From Arcobacter defluvii (GTDB lineage Bacteria > Campylobacterota > Campylobacteria > Campylobacterales > Arcobacteraceae), in NCBI RefSeq assembly GCF_013201725.1, contig NZ_CP053835.1:1736001-1800000 (forward strand): DNA of 64,000 bases, read 5' to 3'. The notes beneath the pieces were generated by a model, which was not told the DNA's origin, did no database searches, and was given only the letters and a program-made list of their open reading frames with translations. The translations under genes and the position numbers were made by a program. Every line of letters starts with the position of its first letter. Positions within the stretch are counted from its first letter, which is position 1. Positions 37,380-45,355 of the stretch are shown one piece after another.

Positions 37380-40336
37380 TATTTTTTTCCTTTTGGTATT
37401 TTTATTGTAAAACACGCACCATTTAATTTATTTTCGACACTTAAAGTCCCCAATAAACCATTTTCGATAATCATTTTAGCCATATAAAGACCTAATCCTG
37501 TTCCTTGTAATTTACGCTTTGTAGTAAAATAAGGTTCAAAAATCTTATCTAAAAGATCAACATCAACTCCTAAAGCATTATCTTCTATATCTATTACTAT
37601 ATTGTCATCTTGATTAAAGGCATTTATATTAATTTTAGGTGAAGATATTTTCATTATAAGTAAAGCATCTATAGAATTATTTAAGATTGTAAGAATAACT
37701 TGTTGTAATTCTTCTAAATGACTATTAATTTCTAAATCTTCTTCTATATCTACAATTACTTGAATATGATGTAAATGTATTAATCCTTTTACAATATCAA
37801 TTGCTTTTTGAACAGCTGTTTCAATCTTAAAAATACTTGTTTGTTTATTTGGACTAAAAAAATTTTTAAAATCATCAATAGTTTTAGACATATATGCAGT
37901 TAAAGATTCAATTTCTGTTAACTTATTTTCAACAATTTGATTTTTAAATTTATTTTTATTCAATACTACATCTATTAAAAGAACCGAAGAGTTAATTTGA
38001 GCCAAAGGTTGTCTCCATTGATGTGCAATATTTTCAATCATTTCTCCCATTTGTGCTAATTTACTTTGATGCATTAGCATTATTTGTTGTTTTGTATTTT
38101 TTTGAATTTCATTTTCAATTCTTTTTTCTAAAGAACTATTTAATTCTTCTAATTGTTGTTTTGCTTCTTGAAGTGATAATTCATTATTTCTTTGTTGAGT
38201 TATATCATAACCTATATGAAGTAATTCATTATTTGGAAGTCTAATATTTGCCCATTTTGTAATAATTTGTCTTCCATCTTTAGTCATTGGCATCCACTCT
38301 TGATAAATATTTTCACTATTATCATTAAAAGCATCAAAAATTCTTTTTTGAATCAAAGGATCAGGATAAAATAAATCTAAAGGATTTTTTTCTTCTTTTA
38401 TTTCTTTAAAACTCCAACCAAAAACTTTTTCACACTCTTTATTCCATAAAACAACTTTTCCATCTTTATCAAAAGCATCTAAAAGAACAGGAGCTATATC
38501 AAAAAGTGTTCTAAACTTCTCTTCACTTATTTTTAACTGCTTTTGAATTAGTTCTTTATTTTTTATCTCTTCTGTTAATTTTAAATTCCAATATATAAAA
38601 ATACAAATTAACACTATTCCAAAAAATAGTGTTTGAGATAATAATTGATAATCACTTTTTACTTGATACTTGATATTATTCCATTTTTGCATAAAATAAG
38701 TTCTATCATTACTATCAATAGATAAAAGAGCTTTTTCTAATATCTCATTTAATATATGCTCATCATTCCTTGAAGCTATACTTAAATAAAATATTTCAGA
38801 AAATTGTCCCGTTATATTTATATTTGACATATTATTTTTTTGTATTTCATGATTTATAACCATAGAATTATCTAAAAAACCAAAAATCTTTTCTTGTTCA
38901 ACAAAGGCTAATCCCTCTTGAATTGAATCAACTTCTATTAAATTTATATTAGGATACTTATTTTTTAATAATTCTACAATTGAATAATTTTTTACAACAC
39001 CTAATGTCTTATCTTTTATACTTTCTAAATTACTAATAAATGGCAAACCTCCTTTTGTTGCAACTACTAAAGGTGTTTTAATATAAGGAGATGTAAAATC
39101 AAGATATTTTTTTCTTGATAATGTTTGTTCTGCAAGAGATAAAATATCACAATCTCTTCTTTTTATTTTTTCTAAAGATTGAGACCAACTATGAGTTTCA
39201 ATAAGATGAATTGGTAATGCAATTTTTTGGGATATTGCTTGTATAAATTCAGCAGCAATACCTATATGTTCTCCATTTTCAATTTTTTCCAAAGGTAACC
39301 AGTTTGGATCAACACACATTTTTAATTCTTTTTTATTTGCTAAATATTCTTTTTGTTTAGGTGTTAAATCAAGAGTATTTAAATCATTTTTATATATAAA
39401 TTCCTCTAATTTTTCTTTTGATTCTTTAGGCAAAAGTAATGAGTTAGCAAAACTATCTGAAATTAACTGAACTCTTTCAAAATCAATACTTCCTATAGGA
39501 TAAATGTTAGTTAACATTAGATACTCAATTTGATTTGCTTCAAAAAGTAAAGCTTCTTTAGATTTATTTTGAGTATTATATTTTTTTATTATTATATCTG
39601 CTAACTCTTCTTTATGTTTTAAAGCATATTCCCAACCTTTTATAGAAGCTTTTTTAAATTTTTCAACTCGTGTTGGGTTATTTATTAGTTCACTTTTAGT
39701 TGTAAAAAGATTTAAATCATAAAACTTCGTTCCAAAAGCAGCTGGATCTAAAATATTATATTTTACACCTAATTTATCTAAAGTATAAATTTCGTTTGTA
39801 GTAAAAACACTTAAGGCATCAACTTTTTTAGTAATAAAACTCTCTATTCCAAATTCTCTAGGAACATTCCTAAAATCATTTTTTGTAACATTAAACTTAT
39901 CTAACATTGTTAAAAAAATTTGTTTGTGGCTACTATCTAATAATCCCATAATTTTTTTATTTTTTAAATCAAGAGGAGTAAATATATCTTTTTGAGTTAC
40001 CAATACTAAAGGGGATTGTTTAAAAAAGTTAGCTACAAAGATAAGAGGTTTTCCATTCATATAATCTGCAATTAATGCTGAATAAGTTAATCCATAATCA
40101 GCATTTTTATTTATTACTTCATCAACTATATTTTTTTTAGGATCAAACTCTATAAACTCAACATCAAGTCCCTCATCTTTATAAAAACCTTTTTCTTTTG
40201 CCGCATAGAATCCTGCAAATTCAAACTGATGTTCCCATTGTAATTGCAATTTTATTTTTTCTAGATTTGAAAAATCACTATTATTTGCATAAAGATTAGA
40301 AAGTAACAAATAAAAAAACAGTAATATATATCTCAA
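37379..40336 (-). CDS. Sensor histidine kinase with two tandem periplasmic binding-protein domains
   Basis: 985 residues. The signal peptide is about 1-17. Residues about 25-315 are an NMT1/THI5/SsuA-like solute-binding domain (KLQLQWEHQFEFAGFYAAKE). Residues about 330-560 are a second, SBP_bac_3-type domain (LKMCVDPNWLPLEKIENGEH). One membrane helix follows (about 575-595), then a PAS domain (605-720), coiled coil, HisKA-like box IAHQWRQPLAQINSS, N box LNNSIDAL and G box GTGLGLYMAKM. It probably senses a small molecule in the periplasm, directly or as a binding-protein fusion; the ligand is not known. The start is TTG with GAGGAAG upstream. It lies 24 bp after membrane protein B. Confidence 0.9.
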   Translation of the reverse strand: MRYILLFFYLLLSNLYANNSDFSNLEKIKLQLQWEHQFEFAGFYAAKEKGFYKDEGLDVEFIEFDPKKNIVDEVINKNADYGLTYSALIADYMNGKPLIFVANFFKQSPLVLVTQKDIFTPLDLKNKKIMGLLDSSHKQIFLTMLDKFNVTKNDFRNVPREFGIESFITKKVDALSVFTTNEIYTLDKLGVKYNILDPAAFGTKFYDLNLFTTKSELINNPTRVEKFKKASIKGWEYALKHKEELADIIIKKYNTQNKSKEALLFEANQIEYLMLTNIYPIGSIDFERVQLISDSFANSLLLPKESKEKLEEFIYKNDLNTLDLTPKQKEYLANKKELKMCVDPNWLPLEKIENGEHIGIAAEFIQAISQKIALPIHLIETHSWSQSLEKIKRRDCDILSLAEQTLSRKKYLDFTSPYIKTPLVVATKGGLPFISNLESIKDKTLGVVKNYSIVELLKNKYPNINLIEVDSIQEGLAFVEQEKIFGFLDNSMVINHEIQKNNMSNINITGQFSEIFYLSIASRNDEHILNEILEKALLSIDSNDRTYFMQKWNNIKYQVKSDYQLLSQTLFFGIVLICIFIYWNLKLTEEIKNKELIQKQLKISEEKFRTLFDIAPVLLDAFDKDGKVVLWNKECEKVFGWSFKEIKEEKNPLDLFYPDPLIQKRIFDAFNDNSENIYQEWMPMTKDGRQIITKWANIRLPNNELLHIGYDITQQRNNELSLQEAKQQLEELNSSLEKRIENEIQKNTKQQIMLMHQSKLAQMGEMIENIAHQWRQPLAQINSSVLLIDVVLNKNKFKNQIVENKLTEIESLTAYMSKTIDDFKNFFSPNKQTSIFKIETAVQKAIDIVKGLIHLHHIQVIVDIEEDLEINSHLEELQQVILTILNNSIDALLIMKISSPKININAFNQDDNIVIDIEDNALGVDVDLLDKIFEPYFTTKRKLQGTGLGLYMAKMIIENGLLGTLSVENKLNGACFTIKIPKGKK

Positions 40337-40360
40337 TTCTTCCTCTTTATATAAAATTAT

Positions 40361-40999
40361 CTATTTTGAAGATTTTATCAACAAAATACTCAACCATATT
40401 GTTATAAAAAACAGATATAAATATACTAAAGTAATCATTAAATCTGTCGTAGCAAGATAATTTATGGGAAATTTAATATTTGAAGCTTTAAAAGTTCGAA
40501 CAGTAAACATAATAACTCCAATAAAAAATAATAATGAAGATATTAAATCAAAAATTTCAAATTCTTTTCTTCTATTTTTCCAAAATAATAAAGTTATAAT
40601 AAAACCATAAATAATACAAAAAATTGAAAATATAACTATTCTCATCGCAACATCGTAATAAACATATGTAAACAAAATTAAACCAAATAAAATAACTCCA
40701 ATAGGAATAAAATAACGATCATGCCATTTTGCATTTAAATTCAATAAATCACGAATTCCAATATATAAAAATATGTATCCTAAAATCAATACTATATTTC
40801 CAATTATTATAGATAATAAATCAGGAATAACATTTCTTAAAGTAGTTAATACTTGACCTATAAAAAAAAGCACTGAAAAAAGTGCAAAATATTTAGGATA
40901 TTTTCTATGAGGTAATTTAAAGTAAAAAATTAAACTTGTTATCATTAAAAAAATCAAACTAAAAAAAGAAATTAAAATTAATATTTTTATATCTAACAA
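40361..40999 (-). CDS. Standalone multi-helix membrane sensor-like protein, 212 aa (paralogue B)
   Basis: About seven membrane helices, no output domain; paralogue of the 36062-36703 protein (see there for aligned blocks). First gene of a three-gene minus-strand unit with the dual-sensor kinase and the OmpR regulator, so it may act as an accessory membrane sensor or transport-like subunit for that kinase. The start is TTG, preceded by AGGAATAATTT. Family membership beyond resemblance to cyclase-associated membrane regions is not recognised. Confidence 0.7.
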   Translation of the reverse strand: MLDIKILILISFFSLIFLMITSLIFYFKLPHRKYPKYFALFSVLFFIGQVLTTLRNVIPDLLSIIIGNIVLILGYIFLYIGIRDLLNLNAKWHDRYFIPIGVILFGLILFTYVYYDVAMRIVIFSIFCIIYGFIITLLFWKNRRKEFEIFDLISSLLFFIGVIMFTVRTFKASNIKFPINYLATTDLMITLVYLYLFFITIWLSILLIKSSK

Positions 41000-41139
41000 A
41001 AATTATTCCTAAATAATAATATTGAAATATTATTTTATTCAATTAATACAAAAGATTTAATAAATTTTTAATAAACAAAAAAATTATACATTTAATATTC
41101 AAAATTTTAAGTAAAATTTAAAACTAATATCTTTTTAGA

Positions 41140-41145
41140 TATAAT
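41140..41145 (+). promoter_or_regulatory. -10 box of the DEAD-box helicase gene
   Basis: TATAAT preceded by TTTTTAGA. Transcription would start near 41152, leaving about 25 nt of leader that contains AAAAGGA (41164-41170). This limits the coding start to downstream of 41152. Confidence 0.5.
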
Positions 41146-41176
41146 CGCTAAAAAATTAAGATTAAAAGGAAAAATT

Positions 41177-42484
41177 ATTAAAACTTTTACATCACTAAAC
41201 TTAGATGAAAAAATTATTAATGCATTAAAAGATTTAGAATATGAAGAAGCAACTGAAATACAAAAAAAAGCAATTCCAGTAGCCTTAAAAAGAAGAGATA
41301 TTTTAGCTGCAGCTCAAAGTGGTACAGGAAAAACAGCAGCTTTTTTATTACCTATTTTAGAAGAATTAATTGAAAAAAAGCAAACAAATAGTTTACCTAT
41401 TTTAAGAGCTTTAATATTAGTTCCAACAAGGGAACTTGCAACTCAAATAGCAAAAGCTGTTGATGATTATGCAAAATATTTACAAATAGAAAGACTTGCT
41501 GTTTTTGGTGGAGTTTCTTCAAAAGAACAAGAAAGAAAACTTGCTAAAGGTGTTGATATCTTAGTTGCAACATCAGGAAGATTGATGGAACACTTAAAAA
41601 ATAAAACAGTAGATTTATCAAGTGTTACAACAGTTGTAATTGATGAAGTTGATACTATGCTTGACATGGGATTTTTAGAAGATATTGAAAAAATTCTTCC
41701 AAATGTTGGACCTCATAGACAAATTATGATGTTTAGTGCAACAATGAATCAAAATGTAAAAAAACTTGCAAAAGAATTTTTAACAGACCCTGTTGTAATA
41801 GAAGTTGCAAGTCAACGTTCAAGTGTAAAAATAATAGAACAACAAATAGTTTTAGTTGATGCGCATAAAAAAGCTGAACTATTATCATACTTAATTGGAT
41901 CAAGAAACTATTCTCAAGTTTTAGTTTTTGTAAATATGAAAAAAGAAGCAGATGATTTAGTAGCACATTTAGAACTTGATGGACTTCCTGCTGAGTGTAT
42001 TCATGGAGATGTTAGACAATCTGCAAGAGCAAAAGCTCTAAGAAAATTCAAATCAGGTGATATTAGAGTTTTAGTTGCAACAGATATTGCAGCACGTGGG
42101 ATTGATATAGAACTTTTACCTGTTGTTGTAAACTTTGCATTACCAGAAACAATAGCTGATTACACACATAGGATTGGAAGAACTGGACGTGCAGGAAATG
42201 CTGGAACGGCTATTACTCTTTTAAGTGTAAAAGATTATAAATTTATGATTGAAATTGAAAAAGAATTAATCATAAATATTCCAAGAATTGAGATTGAAGG
42301 TTTTGAAACAACAGAAAAAAAACCAAGACTTTTTAAAGCAAGACCTAAACAACTTAGCGTTAAAAAAGCAGAAGCTAAAAAAACTGCTCAAAAAACAGGA
42401 TATACAAAAACAAATACTCCAAAAAAAGTAGCAAAAAAGAAAAAAACTACAAAAAGAGATGTAAATAGAAGTTTCCGAAAATAA
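41177..42484 (+). CDS. DEAD-box RNA helicase (RhlE-like) with apparent AUU start
   Basis: 435 residues if started at ATT 41177. No ATG, GTG or TTG occurs in frame between the upstream stop at 41108 and ATG 41582, yet the frame encodes the whole helicase N-terminus: FTSLNLDEKIINAL, Q motif, AQSGTGKT (46-53), PTRELATQ and FGGVSS. ATT at 41177 sits 6 nt after AAAAGGA, in a context matching where homologues begin. Later motifs: ATSGR, motif II as DEVD (155-158) rather than DEAD, FSATM, VLVATDIAARGID and HRIGRTGRAG. The C-terminal tail is Lys-rich for RNA binding. It probably acts in ribosome assembly or RNA decay. Gene identity is sure; the start codon is inference. Confidence 0.87.
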   Translation: MKTFTSLNLDEKIINALKDLEYEEATEIQKKAIPVALKRRDILAAAQSGTGKTAAFLLPILEELIEKKQTNSLPILRALILVPTRELATQIAKAVDDYAKYLQIERLAVFGGVSSKEQERKLAKGVDILVATSGRLMEHLKNKTVDLSSVTTVVIDEVDTMLDMGFLEDIEKILPNVGPHRQIMMFSATMNQNVKKLAKEFLTDPVVIEVASQRSSVKIIEQQIVLVDAHKKAELLSYLIGSRNYSQVLVFVNMKKEADDLVAHLELDGLPAECIHGDVRQSARAKALRKFKSGDIRVLVATDIAARGIDIELLPVVVNFALPETIADYTHRIGRTGRAGNAGTAITLLSVKDYKFMIEIEKELIINIPRIEIEGFETTEKKPRLFKARPKQLSVKKAEAKKTAQKTGYTKTNTPKKVAKKKKTTKRDVNRSFRK

Positions 42485-42505
42485 AATATCTTAAGATATT
42501 TTATT
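42480..42505. terminator. Bidirectional terminator palindrome
   Basis: Perfect 26-bp palindrome (11-bp stem AATAAAATATC / GATATTTTATT, TTAA loop) followed by TTT. It contains the stop codons of both convergent genes, the helicase and the XRE regulator. Confidence 0.7.
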
Positions 42506-42805
42506 TTTGATATATTCAACTTTAATTAGATGATATATATATTCCTTTTCTTCTTTAGTCGAATTATTTAGCATTTTCAAAATTTCTTTTTCATAGTTTA
42601 TCTTTATTTCACTATTTCCAGTAAGTAAATAAATTTCATCTTCATAGCAAAATTCTGCTATTTTATTAACAATACTTACTGTTGGTTCATTTTTATTAGA
42701 TTCATAATTCTGAAGAGTTCTTTTTGAAATATTTATTTTCTTTGCTAACTCTTCTAAGGTTAAACCTGCTTTTTCTCTAGCTTCTTTCAATCTCAAATGC
42801 AACAT
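42491..42805 (-). CDS. XRE-family helix-turn-helix regulator, 104 aa
   Basis: The N-terminal Cro/CI-type HTH (about 5-62) is clear: LKEAREKAGLTLEELAKKI, NISKRTLQNYESNKNEPTVS. The C-terminal 40 residues (KINYEKEILKMLNNSTKEEK onward) are helical and may mediate dimerisation. There is no phage or toxin partner nearby. Its promoter lies within 45 bp of the start, and inverted repeats overlap the -35, consistent with autoregulation. The ribosome binding site is weak (AAAG), in line with a very short mRNA leader. Confidence 0.85.
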   Translation of the reverse strand: MLHLRLKEAREKAGLTLEELAKKINISKRTLQNYESNKNEPTVSIVNKIAEFCYEDEIYLLTGNSEIKINYEKEILKMLNNSTKEEKEYIYHLIKVEYIKNKIS

Positions 42806-42816
42806 TTTATTTCTTT

Positions 42817-42876
42817 ATAGTAAAATTTTTCCATTTTTACTGACAACGGAGTAATAATTTGCTACTATTTCAGTAG
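42817..42876 (-). promoter_or_regulatory. XRE promoter with two inverted-repeat operator candidates
   Basis: On the minus strand, TTGTCA (42846-42841) and TACTAT (42822-42817) are spaced 18 bp. The inverted repeat TTACT-N8-AGTAA (42837-42854) covers the -35. A second repeat, CTACT-N5-AGTAG (42862-42876), lies upstream. Both share ACT/AGT half-sites. Transcription would start about 5 nt before the ATG. Confidence 0.45.
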
Positions 42877-43021
42877 TAATAAAATTATTAAGGGAATTAT
42901 TTTAATACTTAAATAGCCAATTAACCGGCTATTCTACCAAAATTTTTATTTTATGTAAAATAAGGTATCAATACAATCAAAATTTTTATGATTATTGTAA
43001 AAAATAAAAAAGGTCTAATAG

Positions 43022-43888
43022 TTGGCAATACATATTTATACAAAAAAAGAGATTGAAGACGTTATTTCTAAAAGTAATAAATTTATCTTTAAATGTTCTT
43101 TTATTTATAATAATACAATAAGAGAAATAATTTGTAAAAAAACAATAAAAAAAGAAATTATAAAAAAATATACTAATCATTCTTTTAAAGAATTTATTCA
43201 ATTTATCTCAAAAATAGATTCTCAAAAAAACTATTATGAACTATTAAGAACTCATAAAAAATTTCATTTTTTGATCAATAATATATTATTAAATCATTTA
43301 GAAAATAAAATAATAACAGAAGAATTATTTGATAATTTACATTTTAACTATCAGAAATTAACAACTTCACTTAATGAAATTATATTAAGATTTGATTTTA
43401 CTAGAAATCAATTGGATAAATTAACTGGAGCATGGAATAGAGAAATATTTCTTGAATTTTTAGAAAAAGAACATTCTGAAATGAAAAGAGGAGAAAAAGC
43501 TTTTTCTCTTGTTTATTTTGATATTGATTTTTTTAAATTTATAAATGATACTTATTCTCATAGTTCAGGGGATTTCATATTAAAAGAATTAATAAAACTA
43601 ATAAAAGATAATTTGAGAGAATATGATTCTATTTCTCGATGGGGAGATGATGAGTTTTTAATCTTATTACCAAATACTTCTATAAATGAAGCTCTATTTA
43701 TTATAAACAGGATAAAAGAAATAATAAATCAAAAGATTTTTTCAACAAACTCTTTTGAAATAAAAATAACTTGTTCTTTTGGTATTGTAGAAGCAACTTT
43801 AGAAAAATCAATCAATGAAGTAATACATAAAGCTGATGAATTATTATATACTTCAAAACGATTAGGTAGAGATAAAATTGAGTGTTGA
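43022..43888 (+). CDS. Cytoplasmic diguanylate cyclase (GDDEF variant)
   Basis: 288 residues, no membrane helix. Residues 1-120 form an unrecognised helical N-terminus containing RTHKKFHFLINNILLNHLE, which recalls zinc-binding (CZB-like) input domains but is not proven. The GGDEF domain (about 125-288) contains DKLTGAWNREIF, VYFDIDFFKFINDTYSHSSGD and the active-site loop RWGDDEF, in which the second Gly is Asp. An RxxD inhibitory site (REYD) sits five residues before it, so product feedback seems retained. The start is TTG with AAAAAGG at 8 nt. It probably makes c-di-GMP, the ligand expected for the LapD-like receptor. It abuts hemH tail to tail. Confidence 0.82.
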   Translation: MAIHIYTKKEIEDVISKSNKFIFKCSFIYNNTIREIICKKTIKKEIIKKYTNHSFKEFIQFISKIDSQKNYYELLRTHKKFHFLINNILLNHLENKIITEELFDNLHFNYQKLTTSLNEIILRFDFTRNQLDKLTGAWNREIFLEFLEKEHSEMKRGEKAFSLVYFDIDFFKFINDTYSHSSGDFILKELIKLIKDNLREYDSISRWGDDEFLILLPNTSINEALFIINRIKEIINQKIFSTNSFEIKITCSFGIVEATLEKSINEVIHKADELLYTSKRLGRDKIEC

Positions 43889-44824
43889 TTAATATTTTTT
43901 CATTTCCTCATAAATTTCTTTTAAAGCTTCTAAAAAATAGAGATGATGATTTGGTGCCTTTGCTACCCTATAATCTTTTATTCCTAATTCATGTGCTAAT
44001 TCGCCATACTCAAGAACCAATTCTCCTAAAGTTTCTGAATTATCAACAGTAAAAGATATAGGATAAACAATCACCTTTGAGCTAATTTCTTTAAGTTTAT
44101 CTTCCATATATGGACGTAACCACTCCATTGGACCAAGTCTTGATTGATAAGCCATATGAATTTTTTTAAATCTTATATTTTGTTTTTCAAGCTCTTTTTT
44201 TGCATATTCAACATTTGCTAAAATATGTTTTTGATATAAATCACCTTTATTTATAGTTCTTTGTGTTAATCCATGAGCTGAAAAAATAAGCTCAAAATCG
44301 TTTGAATCATCATCTTTTAAAGCCTCTTTTATTCTCTCAACTATAGCTTTGTTATAAAAATCATTGTCATAATAACTATCTATTGTTTTTATTTTATTTT
44401 CTATTTTTAGATTTTTAGCAACTTTGATTAAATCTTCCCAAGATGATTTTGTTGTTGTAGTTGAATAGTGTGGATACATAGGAATTGCATAAATTTCTTC
44501 ATAATCTTTTACTTTTTCTAAAATATCTTTTGCAAAAGGATATGTATATCTCATCTCATAAAAAACATCAGCATCAACTATTTTTGATAAACGTCTAACT
44601 AATCTTTTTGTGTGACCAACTATTGGAGAAATTCCACCTAATTTTCTATAATTTTCTTTTGCTATTTCTAATCTTTTTGAAACAATAATTGCACCAATTA
44701 ATGCTCTTATTGGTTGAGGAGCACCTATAATATATTTATCATTAAACATATTTTTTAGAAAAACTTTTACTTCATCTAAATTATTTGGTCCACCCATATT
44801 CATCAATATTATTGCTTTTTTCAA
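43889..44824 (-). CDS. hemH: Ferrochelatase
   Basis: Inserts Fe2+ into protoporphyrin IX, the last step of protoheme synthesis. 311 residues, typical of bacterial enzymes. It starts AIILMNMGGPNNLDEVKVFL. The catalytic His region is FSAHGLTQRTINKGD, with YQSRLGPMEWLRPYMED and SFTVDNSETLGEL (acidic metal-binding Glu) further on. It is the second gene of a two-gene unit, 1 nt after the SRPBCC gene. Its stop abuts that of the diguanylate cyclase with no room for a separate terminator. Confidence 0.95.
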   Translation of the reverse strand: MKKAIILMNMGGPNNLDEVKVFLKNMFNDKYIIGAPQPIRALIGAIIVSKRLEIAKENYRKLGGISPIVGHTKRLVRRLSKIVDADVFYEMRYTYPFAKDILEKVKDYEEIYAIPMYPHYSTTTTKSSWEDLIKVAKNLKIENKIKTIDSYYDNDFYNKAIVERIKEALKDDDSNDFELIFSAHGLTQRTINKGDLYQKHILANVEYAKKELEKQNIRFKKIHMAYQSRLGPMEWLRPYMEDKLKEISSKVIVYPISFTVDNSETLGELVLEYGELAHELGIKDYRVAKAPNHHLYFLEALKEIYEEMKKY

Positions 44825-44825
44825 G

Positions 44826-45275
44826 TTATTTCCTATTTTCTAAAATTTCTTTTGTAATTTTATGTCTATAATCAAACATTTTTTGCAAATCATTTCTAAC
44901 AAACCATTCAAATAATTTTCCAAAAATTCCAAATGGCATATTAAATGTAATTACATCTTTTAATTCACTCATATTTCCATGTTTTATAAATATATGTTTG
45001 TGTTCCCAAAAAGCAAAAGGTGATTTTAAAGCCACATCAACCAACAAACTTGGTTCATCAATTTTTTCTATTTTAACTTCCCAAAGCATAGGAATAAAAT
45101 ATTTTGTACTTTTGATTTTTAATATTTTTGAAATTTGTGGTTTAAAATCTTTTGTTAGTAATTCTACTTTTGTATCAGTTGGAGTTATTTTTTTTATATT
45201 ATTTGTATCAATATGAAAATCAAATAAAGATTTAATATCACAGTTTATATATGAACTTTTTATAAATGTTTGCAT
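44826..45275 (-). CDS. SRPBCC (START-like) ligand-binding family protein
   Basis: 149 residues, no signal peptide. The N-terminus FIKSSYINCDIKSLFDFHID, the central VALKSPFAFWEHKHIF and the C-terminal amphipathic helix NDLQKMFDYRHKITKEIL fit the SRPBCC fold, in a subgroup often annotated as cell-division-inhibitor-like or polyketide-cyclase-like. It binds a hydrophobic ligand by family; a porphyrin-related role is suggested only by coupling to hemH. The strong AAGGAG ribosome binding site is inside a 12-bp hairpin stem (see 45283-45309). Confidence 0.78.
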   Translation of the reverse strand: MQTFIKSSYINCDIKSLFDFHIDTNNIKKITPTDTKVELLTKDFKPQISKILKIKSTKYFIPMLWEVKIEKIDEPSLLVDVALKSPFAFWEHKHIFIKHGNMSELKDVITFNMPFGIFGKLFEWFVRNDLQKMFDYRHKITKEILENRK

Positions 45276-45282
45276 TTTTTGC

Positions 45283-45309
45283 TCCTTGTATAAATCTTTT
45301 ATACAAGGA
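45283..45309 (-). promoter_or_regulatory. Hairpin sequestering the SRPBCC-hemH ribosome binding site
   Basis: Minus strand: stem TCCTTGTATAAA / TTTATACAAGGA, perfect 12 bp, loop AGA. The 3' arm contains AAGGA of the AAGGAG site just before GCAAAAAATG, so folding would block ribosome access. There is no U-tract, so it is not a terminator. Alternative: the TATAAA in the 5' arm is a -10 box, in which case the mRNA would lack this arm. Confidence 0.5.
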
Positions 45310-45336
45310 TAATTTACAAAAATAAAAGCAAGTTTA

Positions 45337-45355
45337 GTAGGTCATTTTTGTAGGT
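45337..45355 (-). promoter_or_regulatory. GTAGGT direct repeat upstream of SRPBCC-hemH
   Basis: GTAGGT at 45337-45342 and 45350-45355 (13-bp period), lying between the LytTR regulator stop and the SRPBCC gene. A similar pair precedes the operon that encodes the LytTR regulator (51535-51552), so both may be its binding sites. Inference only. Confidence 0.35.

Noticed and set aside
37380-37415. Longer N-terminus of the OmpR regulator starting at 37415
   Set aside because: The extension lies inside the kinase gene; ATG 37379 overlaps its stop in a typical TAATG coupling.
42912-42933. Stem AATAGCC / GGCTATT as a terminator or small RNA
   Set aside because: An 8-nt loop and T-rich tail exist, but no transcript can be assigned; the neighbouring genes are divergent.
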